The translations under genes and the position numbers were made by a program. DNA of 64,000 nt from Pusillimonas minor (GTDB taxonomy: Bacteria > Pseudomonadota > Gammaproteobacteria > Burkholderiales > Burkholderiaceae_B), in contig NZ_JACJUU010000004.1 in assembly GCF_014237865.1 (NCBI RefSeq), positions 1 through 64,000 on the forward strand, in the 5' to 3' direction. Of the stretch, positions 1 to 6,549 are shown piece after piece. Within the stretch, counting starts at the first letter, position 1. Each line of letters begins with the position of its first letter. A model generated the notes under the pieces. It saw only the letters and a list, made by a program, of their open reading frames with translations, did not search any database and had not been told where the DNA came from.

Positions 1-100
1 ACGCCTGCCGTTGGCGACGACCGTCGATGAAATTGAAGCATTGTTGCCGTGGAATACCCATGACCAAGATTTAGCCATGAATCTGGCCGCCTTGGAATAA
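1..100 (+). mobile_element. tnpC: 3' end of an IS66-family transposase (TnpC), partial
   Basis: An open frame enters from the left edge at base 2 and stops at 98-100. The 32 visible residues contain DEIEALLPWN, which resembles the IS66 C-terminal element, where the transposase ends in a short IDELLPWN-like motif. The rest of the element lies outside the window. I could not find a recognisable IS66 terminal inverted repeat between 100 and about 350, so the right end of the element is undefined and this may be a remnant. The last gene of the neighbouring minus-strand operon ends only 17 bases away, so the insertion may have clipped that operon. Confidence 0.6.
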
Positions 101-117
101 TGGGGGAAATGGATCAA

Positions 118-333
118 TTACGCTATTGCAGTTGCGTTTCTTTCCCATTCTTTGGCAAAGGCCAACTTCCAATTCGACTTTCTGAATTCCTGATTACGCT
201 CTTGATCCGCGTTTAACGCTTTCTTTGGCGCATGGAATTCGCGGTCGATGCGCACAAGTCCCTCGTGATAGCTCGCGATTGCCTTGTGTAATTTGGCAAT
301 CACATCCTGAAAAGTTTTTGCACTTCCGTTCAT
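118..333 (-). CDS. Small hypothetical protein, sixth gene of the VWA/WXG operon
   Basis: A 71-residue, lysine- and arginine-rich, predicted helical protein with no family that I recognise. ATG at 333 overlaps the TGA of the preceding gene as ATGA, which points to translational coupling. A GTG at 342 would add three residues. It is the last gene of the operon and stops 17 bases from the end of the IS66 transposase frame. Its C-terminus (ending ERNATAIA) may therefore be altered or shortened by the insertion. Possible roles are an immunity or chaperone partner of the large coiled-coil protein, inferred from position only. Confidence 0.5.
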   Translation of the reverse strand: MNGSAKTFQDVIAKLHKAIASYHEGLVRIDREFHAPKKALNADQERNQEFRKSNWKLAFAKEWERNATAIA

Positions 334-560
334 CGCACCCACCGACTGTCTTTGAACTCGTGTGTTCGCGCATCAGCCATGCCCCTATCAATGTTGAGCG
401 ATTGCTGCTGGAAATCAGCATTAAAGATACGGAGCGAATCAACTTCCTTGATAATCGGATCGAGTACATCCTCAACAATGGATGCTCCGAACGAATCACG
501 CACTCCTTCGCGGAAGTTCCCAGCACATAGTGCGGCCATTCCAAAAACCTCATCAAACAT
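330..560 (-). CDS. Small hypothetical protein, fifth gene of the VWA/WXG operon
   Basis: A 76-residue protein of unknown function without signal peptide or obvious motif. Its ATG at 560 lies inside the end of the preceding gene (8-base overlap), and a strong purine-rich ribosome binding site (GGGGAGGAG) sits just upstream within that gene. Its stop overlaps the next start as ATGA. The overlap on both sides and the good ribosome site support a real gene despite its size. It contains a mix of acidic and hydrophobic residues that would suit a small helical adaptor. This is a description, not an assignment. Confidence 0.5.
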   Translation of the reverse strand: MFDEVFGMAALCAGNFREGVRDSFGASIVEDVLDPIIKEVDSLRIFNADFQQQSLNIDRGMADARTHEFKDSRWVR

Positions 561-894
561 CAGACTCCTCCCCTTCCATATCCCCGTCTACAGGAAGTTC
601 GAGAACATAGTCGCCAGCTGCAATTTTTGGAAATAAAGGGGCGCAAATATCACCAGGCAACAGATAGTTGGATTTGAACTCGGGATTCTTGAGCCGGATT
701 TTGTTAAGAAACTTGCGCCACTCATCCTCGGACAAGTCAATCGAACTGCAATTAGCTGTCAATTTCAAGAGGAGTGCCGTAGCCGCATCCACTCCATCCA
801 TATCTCCGGCATTGACTGCACTTAGAAGAGCATCAATTTCAGTCCGGACTTGTGCGAGCAGGTCTGAGCCAACAATTGCGAAACGTATTTTCAT
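553..894 (-). CDS. Hypothetical protein (113 aa), fourth gene of the VWA/WXG operon
   Basis: Starts at ATG 894 just after the stop of the large coiled-coil gene. A GTG at 900 would overlap that stop as GTGA and add two residues. No family recognised. The N-terminal 50 residues look helical (acidic, with alternating Leu/Ala). The C-terminal tail is acidic (ELPVDGDMEGEESDV), a composition often seen in proteins that bind basic nucleic-acid-binding surfaces, such as DNA-mimic or immunity proteins. Its position directly after a putative nuclease gene fits an immunity role, but that is inference from gene order only. Confidence 0.55.
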   Translation of the reverse strand: MKIRFAIVGSDLLAQVRTEIDALLSAVNAGDMDGVDAATALLLKLTANCSSIDLSEDEWRKFLNKIRLKNPEFKSNYLLPGDICAPLFPKIAAGDYVLELPVDGDMEGEESDV

Positions 895-896
895 AG

Positions 897-2201
897 TCAC
901 AACTCCTCGTCCTGGCGAATGAAATCAAGGCAGGACTGATCTATTTCATTTTTACTTGGCAGCATCCCTACCATGGGCGAGCCAGCGTCGCGCAGAGTGT
1001 CACGCAGTTCTTTCTCTTTCTCTGGCGGCAGGTCGTGGATATCTCGTGAGCAAAGGGTGCATTGCGCATCTGCCTGCTTATGCCCTTCGGCTTGGAAAAC
1101 CATGTGATCCTTCTGGGAGTAGAGGTATTCTGCCTTGCCGCATTTCACCTCAAATGCCATTGAACCTCCTACCGGCGCTCCCATCCCCTCGCCACGCCCC
1201 AAAATGACTGGAGCCCGTAAATCAGTAACCAATAGATCTGTTTTTGTGTACCGGCCGTTATCGCCAACGAAGGTTCGCCCTTGTGTTTCGATCCGGCCAC
1301 CAAGCGGTGCAAGTGCGTGCCGAGCTATTTGTTCTCCAAATTCGCCACTCAAATGTATTCGCGCCCTACGTGCGACGATGTTGCGCTCGGCATCACCCTT
1401 GGCGGTTGCCCACTGGTTCCGATACTTATCAACTTGCTTGCGATACGCTGGATTACGGTCATAAAGATATTCCTGAAACAACCGTCGTTGTTCTGACGAT
1501 AGATTCATACGGTCTCGCAAGGCGTCAGGCGTGACAGGGCGACCTTTCTGAGCCGGATTCCATTTCAACCAAGCATGGAATTCCGCAGCGGGCGGATTTG
1601 TCGCAAGATAGGCATCGAGTGCTCGTTGCGCGGAATTCAAGCGCGCAGTGCCTATTGCAATAGCTTGATCGACAGTTGCCAAGCGCGTGGCGCATTCTTG
1701 TTGAGCCTGCTCCAGAGCGTGTTCCGCTATCGCCTGCGCCTGCTTCGCAATATCTACGCGCTGCTCCATGGAGATGCGATTTCCTGTCGCCACCTCAAGC
1801 TCTGCTTTTGCTTGCTCCAGCATGCCTTGAGCCTGCTCAACAGCGGCTTCTGCTTCGGCAACAGCAGAGTACTCGCCGGAGCAGTCCGGGCAACGACCAT
1901 CGTCATCCGGCGGTTGAGCAAGGCAAGACGATAGCGAAGACTGGGTGGAGGAGAGTGCGCTTTGACTGCTGTCGAGAGCCTGCTCAGCACCGTCAACTTT
2001 TTGCTGCGCAGTTTGCTCCTGCTGGGTGGCATTCTCCAACATGCTTGAGCTGTTCTGCGCTTCTTCGCGAGCCTCTGCGCATTTCTGTGCCGCAATAGCA
2101 ATTTGTTCGCGGCATGCGGTTTCTAGAGCCTCGCGCACTGACTGTAGCCCGCGCACCAGATCCTCAAGATTCTCCACTTGTCCAATTGAAACTTGTGCCA
2201 T
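897..2201 (-). CDS. Coiled-coil protein with C-terminal PD-(D/E)XK-like domain, third gene of the VWA/WXG operon
   Basis: 434 residues from ATG 2201, chosen because GAGG lies 5 bases upstream and the frame above it reads through the neighbouring gene. Residues about 10-200 are a long Ala/Glu/Gln-rich coiled coil, broken at 95-110 by a loop with a CPDC pair (104-107). Residues 205-434 form a mixed domain. Its order of GEFGEQIARHAL (286-297), TD at 321-322, FEVK (350-353) and Q363 fits the E-D-ExK-Q layout of PD-(D/E)XK nucleases. A second pair, CTLC (381-384), could complete a metal site. The layout resembles polymorphic toxins, with a helical trafficking region followed by a nuclease, but no secretion system is visible. 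The nuclease call is an inference from motif spacing. Confidence 0.6.
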   Translation of the reverse strand: MAQVSIGQVENLEDLVRGLQSVREALETACREQIAIAAQKCAEAREEAQNSSSMLENATQQEQTAQQKVDGAEQALDSSQSALSSTQSSLSSCLAQPPDDDGRCPDCSGEYSAVAEAEAAVEQAQGMLEQAKAELEVATGNRISMEQRVDIAKQAQAIAEHALEQAQQECATRLATVDQAIAIGTARLNSAQRALDAYLATNPPAAEFHAWLKWNPAQKGRPVTPDALRDRMNLSSEQRRLFQEYLYDRNPAYRKQVDKYRNQWATAKGDAERNIVARRARIHLSGEFGEQIARHALAPLGGRIETQGRTFVGDNGRYTKTDLLVTDLRAPVILGRGEGMGAPVGGSMAFEVKCGKAEYLYSQKDHMVFQAEGHKQADAQCTLCSRDIHDLPPEKEKELRDTLRDAGSPMVGMLPSKNEIDQSCLDFIRQDEEL

Positions 2202-2217
2202 TGCGACCTCGGTGCCC

Positions 2218-2487
2218 TTAGCTTTGTAAATAATCCCGCAGCCGGGACGCGAGCGCGGCCAGATATGGAACTTGCTCAGACGCGTTTTCGTTGAAATGTT
2301 GCAACTGCTGGACGAGCGCGTTGTAGTCCTCCTCAAACCGTGCCCGCTTTTCGTCTTGCCATGTGTCGCCTAGCGAAGCGAAGGCACCGTTAAGGTTGCC
2401 CACTGCATCGTTGAGTGAATCAATGAATTGTTGCAGTGAATACGCGAAGCGCTCAAGCTCTTCCGGATCTCCAATTGCCTGCGGCAT
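2218..2487 (-). CDS. WXG100-like small helical protein, second gene of the operon
   Basis: 89 residues. ATG at 2487 overlaps the TAA of the VWA gene as TAATG, so the two are translationally coupled. A TTG at 2493 would add two residues. The sequence predicts two amphipathic helices separated by a turn at DTWQDEKR (41-48), with the Trp at residue 43 near the middle. This is the length and helix-turn-helix hairpin layout of WXG100/ESAT-6-like proteins, although the turn reads WQD instead of WxG. Members of that family are usually secreted by type VII systems or form the N-terminal part of LXG-type toxins. Finding one here in a proteobacterial defence island without a visible EssC ATPase is unusual. 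Confidence 0.6.
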   Translation of the reverse strand: MPQAIGDPEELERFAYSLQQFIDSLNDAVGNLNGAFASLGDTWQDEKRARFEEDYNALVQQLQHFNENASEQVPYLAALASRLRDYLQS

Positions 2488-3209
2488 TACCAATAGCCCC
2501 CATCTGCTGCAGAAGTACTCTGCGTCTTATCTTGGCGCGCTTCGATGGTGGCGGGCTGAATGTCAATAGCGCTCGCTTCAGGCACATTATTTGGTGTCTG
2601 TGACTTTGTGCGAATGGTCACCGACATGGTGACAAATTTGAAGAAATCGCGCAGCTGTTTGGCGTTCTCAGCATAGAACAGTTGATTCGAAGTACCTTCG
2701 ATAAACTTCCCAAGCACTGCCTCGTCAGCATCAGCGCCTATCGCCATTGCCAAGCGGTCGCATTTTGCGGAGCGCCCGTCGCTAATGAACGCGTTCAGGG
2801 GATTTTCCCACGCATCGTTAGGGCCACCATCCGAAACCAATACAACCGTTGGACGATACGCACGCGAAGGAACGACATCTTTGTCTTCGATCATCGCCTT
2901 GGCCATTTGCAATGCCGTACCAAGCGGGGTCATACCACCAGCAGAAAGATCCTGCCAATGAATAGCACTGGCACTGGCAAGCTGCTGATGCAGGGTTACT
3001 TGAGAACCGAAAGTGATGATCGCTACATGGATTTCAGTTTCACCATTCTCAGTGTCACTGAATGTATTCAGCATATCGCGAACAGCATCATTCAGATTGT
3101 GGATTTTGTCTCCGCTCATGCTACCACTGACATCAAGCAGGAGAATTACTGGCAGTGGTTTGGCTTTCGGCGCTGTGAATTTCGACGGATCGAATGGGGT
3201 ATTGCTCAT
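2487..3209 (-). CDS. TerY-like von Willebrand factor A domain protein
   Basis: 240 residues from ATG 3209, selected because AAGGAG lies 8 bases upstream; a longer frame to 3329 would overlap the repressor gene. The VWA core carries a complete metal-ion-dependent adhesion site: DVSGS (residues 26-30), Thr94 in GGMTPLG, and Asp127 in VSDGG. The sequence is closest in style to TerY-type cytoplasmic VWA proteins of tellurite and stress conflict systems, which act as Mg-dependent protein-protein scaffolds. The C-terminal 40 residues are Thr/Ser/Gln-rich and probably unstructured. It heads the six-gene operon and follows the CapW gene by 85 bases in the same direction. Confidence 0.8.
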   Translation of the reverse strand: MSNTPFDPSKFTAPKAKPLPVILLLDVSGSMSGDKIHNLNDAVRDMLNTFSDTENGETEIHVAIITFGSQVTLHQQLASASAIHWQDLSAGGMTPLGTALQMAKAMIEDKDVVPSRAYRPTVVLVSDGGPNDAWENPLNAFISDGRSAKCDRLAMAIGADADEAVLGKFIEGTSNQLFYAENAKQLRDFFKFVTMSVTIRTKSQTPNNVPEASAIDIQPATIEARQDKTQSTSAADGGYW

Positions 3210-3294
3210 AGACAGGACTCCTTGAAGGTTAATCAGGTTACTTCTTATCCCAGTGAGACAAAGGACTATTGCATAGACATAGCGCCCCATCAAA

Positions 3295-4179
3295 TCAGGG
3301 CTCTTTGTAGCCAGGTGCCAAAACAGCATTCTTGACGCCGTATAGCGCCAAATGGTCCTTCAGCCAGAGTCGGTATTCATGGCCACGCAGACTATGGTCT
3401 GGAGAGCAGTCGACACTCCATTGCCTCAGGATGTATCCGGCCGTCGCTGCTCGCAGCTTCATTCGCAGCACGCCGTTGCACATGTCGTAGTCCATTTCGG
3501 TGATCTCCGGCCGGGGCTGGTCCGGGTGCGGCACCAACTCCAGTTCGACGATCCGAGTCCATTGAATGTCTTGGTCGCTCATCTCATGGACTGCAACTGG
3601 CTGTCCCTTAAGTACAACGGGGTTCTTGATCCGCGTGATGACGAAATCACGGAACTCCTGCGACTTCCGGTCGAACGCCCTGACATGCCAGCGCAGACCG
3701 TTGTCGATCAATGCTAAGGGAACAATCTCTCGCTTAGATTTGCCACTTGAGATCGAGTAATAGTCGGCCGCGAGTGCACATTCCTGGTGGATCGCCCGTG
3801 TCACGCTTGCCAGTACATCCAGATCCGGGTGCGTAAGCTGAGACGGGCTTTCACTGGCTACCCATGCCTTGAGCCGCATTGGCTCGCCGTCTCCAAAACC
3901 CTGCGTCAGCCAAGACAGCACTCGCTCCGGAGGAAAGTCGAAGATGGGGCGGAAGCCCGGTCCCAGGACGTAGGCCTTGCGTTTGGGGTTATAGTCGATG
4001 TTGCCCGGAGACAACTCCTTGTAGAGTGCCAAATCCCGGGTTGCCGCTGCGGACTGGATGCCAAACCGCGCAACCAAGTCCTGCCGACGGATCTCCCCCA
4101 CGAAGCGCACACGCAGCTCAATGAACGCGAGCCGGTCGCGCTGAGGCTGGGTCAGTTCTGAAAGTTGGTCTTTGGACAT
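3295..4179 (-). CDS. capW: CapW/BrxR-type WYL-domain transcriptional repressor
   Basis: 294 residues. The N-terminus (about 1-90) is a winged helix (RDRLAFIELRVRFVGEIRRQ..., with AAATRDLALY as recognition helix). A WYL domain occupies about 120-200 (SSGKSKREIVPLALIDNGLRWHVRAFD), and a C-terminal dimerisation region follows. This is the arrangement of CapW (CBASS) and BrxR (BREX) repressors, which sit beside phage-defence operons and bind inverted repeats in the shared promoter. Here the gene is divergent from Wadjet and co-directional with the VWA/WXG operon, so it could control either or both. ATG 4179 has only a weak AGGA directly upstream. The ligand sensed by the WYL pocket is unknown. 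Confidence 0.88.
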   Translation of the reverse strand: MSKDQLSELTQPQRDRLAFIELRVRFVGEIRRQDLVARFGIQSAAATRDLALYKELSPGNIDYNPKRKAYVLGPGFRPIFDFPPERVLSWLTQGFGDGEPMRLKAWVASESPSQLTHPDLDVLASVTRAIHQECALAADYYSISSGKSKREIVPLALIDNGLRWHVRAFDRKSQEFRDFVITRIKNPVVLKGQPVAVHEMSDQDIQWTRIVELELVPHPDQPRPEITEMDYDMCNGVLRMKLRAATAGYILRQWSVDCSPDHSLRGHEYRLWLKDHLALYGVKNAVLAPGYKEP

Positions 4180-4209
4180 TCCTGAGTGCTCTATCGGGTT
4201 AACGAATAC

Positions 4210-4237
4210 TTGTACGGGTTATTGCGGGAAGTATATA
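4210..4237 (+). promoter_or_regulatory. Sigma70-like promoter of the Wadjet operon
   Basis: TTGTAC at 4210-4215 and TATATA at 4232-4237 are separated by 16 bases. They lie in the only intergenic space between the divergent capW and jetA genes. Transcription would begin near 4245, just in front of the inverted repeat. The assignment is from the two hexamers and spacing only. Confidence 0.5.
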
Positions 4238-4255
4238 AGCTGCTTTAGAATGTGG

Positions 4256-4292
4256 CAATGCAATGATTTTGATTCTTGTATGCGTTGCATTG
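4256..4292. promoter_or_regulatory. Inverted-repeat operator candidate for CapW
   Basis: Perfect 8-base arms, CAATGCAA at 4256-4263 and TTGCATTG at 4285-4292, are separated by 21 bases. They sit just downstream of the putative jetA promoter, where a bound repressor would block transcription. CapW and BrxR are known to bind inverted repeats in the promoter of the operon they control. The 21-base spacer is long for a single dimer site, so either the arms are bound by a tetramer or the real site is only one half. Confidence 0.45.
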
Positions 4293-4336
4293 TGATTACT
4301 ACAGAATGGGCGACGCCCGCACTTTGGAGCACGGGA

Positions 4337-5797
4337 GTGAAAGCAGACAAAGCAATCGCGACGTACCGGCGCATGCGGGCGCAGCCGCTGTGGCGTCTGC
4401 TTGCCTCGACTACCGGGCCTACCGTCATTGGCCTGCTTCAATCCCATCTGTATGAGGGCGAGCGAAGCCTCCCGGCCTCCATTTTTCACGAACGCATCGC
4501 AAGGGATTTGGAAGAGCTGCGCGCCCAAGGCGAAGACTTTCCCCAAACGGCACAGGCGTATGTTGCCAGCTGGCTCGCCGATGGGTTCTTGGAGCGACGC
4601 TTCCCGGCTGGAGCTTCAGAAGAGGAATATGAACTCTCCACGGCGGCCGTCGAAGCCATTCGGTTTGTCTCTGGCCTGGCACAGCCGCACTCAGCCGCGA
4701 CCGAAAGCCGTCTGACGCTCGTCATTGAGGCCTTGGCCCGACTTGCCGAGGACACAGATACCGACAAGTTCCGCCGTATCGACCGGCTCATGGCTGAGCA
4801 AGCCCGCATCGACAAGGAGATTGACGCCATCCAGAAGGGGCAGATGCGCGTGCTGCCTCACACAACGGCGCTCGAACGCACGCGGGAGATCATCACGCTG
4901 GCTGACGATCTGGCCGGTGATTTCCGCCGAGTCCGCGATCAGTTCGACCAGCTGAATCGCGACCTCCGTGAGCGCATCATGGACAACGATGGCAATCGTG
5001 GAGATGTGTTGGATTCGCTGTTCGCCGGAATCGACCTGATTTCAGAGAGCGACGCCGGAAGGACTTTCTCCGCTTTCTGGCGATTGCTTACGGACCCAGA
5101 ACAAGCGGCCACGCTCGACCAGGCGCTCGATAACGTCATGTCGCGGGAGTTCGTGGGGCAGCTCGAAGCCAAGGAGCGTCGGTTCCTACTGCGGCTAACG
5201 CGCACCCTTCTTGAGCAGGGCGGCATGGTTCACGAGGTGCTCCAGACCTTCGCGCGCAGCCTGAAGCATTTCGTCCAGAGTCGTGAATACCTCGAGCAGC
5301 GCCGACTCAATCACCTGCTGAAAGACGCCCAGCGCGCAGCACTGGCCCTGAAGAACGAGGTCAGGGCCACAGAAACCCTCCAGTACACGCTTGAGCTCAC
5401 GAGCAGTCGTTTGCGCTCATTGTCTCAATGGGTGCTGCACGACCCGTCCCTGCAAGCTTTGCCCGGGCAGATGGCAGAAGGGGACGCGCCGCCCATCGAC
5501 CTGGAGTCTGTGAGCGAACTGGTCGCACAGTCCGAGATCGACTTCCGAACACTGAAGGCCAACGTGCTGGCTGTCCTAGAGCAACGCTCCCAGGCATCGA
5601 TTGCCGACGTGCTGGAGCAGTTCCCCGCTGCACAGGGGCTAGGCAGCGTCGTCGGCCTGCTGGCGTTGGGCAGTCGGCATGGGTTCAAAGCCGACCACAG
5701 TGAAACCGTAGGCTGGGTTGGAGGCGACGACGAGCGTCGTAGCGCCCGAATTCCAAAGATCTTCTTTTTGAGGGAGCGGGCCAATGAACTGGTCTGA
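4337..5797 (+). CDS. jetA: Wadjet protein JetA (kleisin-like, DUF3375)
   Basis: 486 residues from GTG 4337, which has GGAG 7 bases upstream; the frame reaches 4172 but that part contains the promoter. The start of the protein (YRRMRAQPLWRLLASTTGPTVIGLLQSHLY) and the long acidic helical middle are typical of DUF3375. JetA is the MukF-like kleisin that bridges the heads of the JetC SMC dimer in the Wadjet plasmid-defence complex, which extrudes loops on circular DNA and cleaves it. It overlaps jetB by 14 bases. Confidence 0.9.
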   Translation: MKADKAIATYRRMRAQPLWRLLASTTGPTVIGLLQSHLYEGERSLPASIFHERIARDLEELRAQGEDFPQTAQAYVASWLADGFLERRFPAGASEEEYELSTAAVEAIRFVSGLAQPHSAATESRLTLVIEALARLAEDTDTDKFRRIDRLMAEQARIDKEIDAIQKGQMRVLPHTTALERTREIITLADDLAGDFRRVRDQFDQLNRDLRERIMDNDGNRGDVLDSLFAGIDLISESDAGRTFSAFWRLLTDPEQAATLDQALDNVMSREFVGQLEAKERRFLLRLTRTLLEQGGMVHEVLQTFARSLKHFVQSREYLEQRRLNHLLKDAQRAALALKNEVRATETLQYTLELTSSRLRSLSQWVLHDPSLQALPGQMAEGDAPPIDLESVSELVAQSEIDFRTLKANVLAVLEQRSQASIADVLEQFPAAQGLGSVVGLLALGSRHGFKADHSETVGWVGGDDERRSARIPKIFFLRERANELV

Positions 5798-6503
5798 AAA
5801 TGGGTCCATCAGCGACGAATCGGCAATGCCAGCCGAAGCTCAAGCACCAGATGCTGCCCAGGCACCTGCCAACACCCTGTTCATGGGCGACAGCGGCGAG
5901 TTGGCACTGGATACCCGGCGCGCCCTGGTGCAATTGCTGGCAGGGCCATCGCTCGATGGACGTCGGCATCCAAAACTCTGGCCGATCTTGGTGCGAGACG
6001 AAGCGGTGATACGTCGTCGGCTTGCCGAATTGTTTCTCGAACTGGTCATCGACCGAGATGTACAAGTCGCCTTCACGCGCCAGGCAGATACCGGCGACCT
6101 CGAAGTGCCCCTCCTGTTGCGTCGCGCCCAACTGACCTTCATTGACTCCATTCTGCTGCTCCACCTTCGTCAGCGATTGACCCAAGCGGACTCGCAGGGG
6201 GATCGTGCCGTGGTGTCGACAGATGAGGTCAGGGAGTTTCTATCCCTCTATGAGCGCGCCGCCAACACCGACCGTGCAGGGTTCGTGAAACGGGTTCATG
6301 CCTCAATCGAGAAGATCAAGAAGCACAGCATCCTTCAGAAAATTCGCTCGAGCGAGGATCGCTTCGAGATTTCGCCGACGCTGAAACTCCTCTTTTCGGC
6401 AGAGGAAATACAGGCGCTGACCCACTTGTATCAGCGCATGGCTGCCGGAGAAACGCCAGCGCAACTGGCTCAAATTGACGCTGACGAGGAGGCCGACCAA
6501 TGA
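5784..6503 (+). CDS. jetB: Wadjet protein JetB (DUF4194, KITE-like)
   Basis: 239 residues. The N-terminal 40 residues are Ala/Pro-rich and probably flexible. The rest is a tandem winged-helix KITE-type protein of the DUF4194 family, the MukE counterpart that binds the kleisin JetA. Recognisable segments are RRALVQLLAGPSLDGRRHPKLW and the C-terminal VHASIEKIKKHSIL, with an acidic tail. It overlaps jetA at its 5' end. Its TGA at 6501-6503 sits inside an ATGA whose ATG (6500) should be the jetC start but is out of frame. Confidence 0.9.
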   Translation: MNWSENGSISDESAMPAEAQAPDAAQAPANTLFMGDSGELALDTRRALVQLLAGPSLDGRRHPKLWPILVRDEAVIRRRLAELFLELVIDRDVQVAFTRQADTGDLEVPLLLRRAQLTFIDSILLLHLRQRLTQADSQGDRAVVSTDEVREFLSLYERAANTDRAGFVKRVHASIEKIKKHSILQKIRSSEDRFEISPTLKLLFSAEEIQALTHLYQRMAAGETPAQLAQIDADEEADQ

Positions 6504-6549
6504 TCTCGGAACCCCAAACGCCTCCTTGTTTGCCCGGGAGCAGTTCCGG

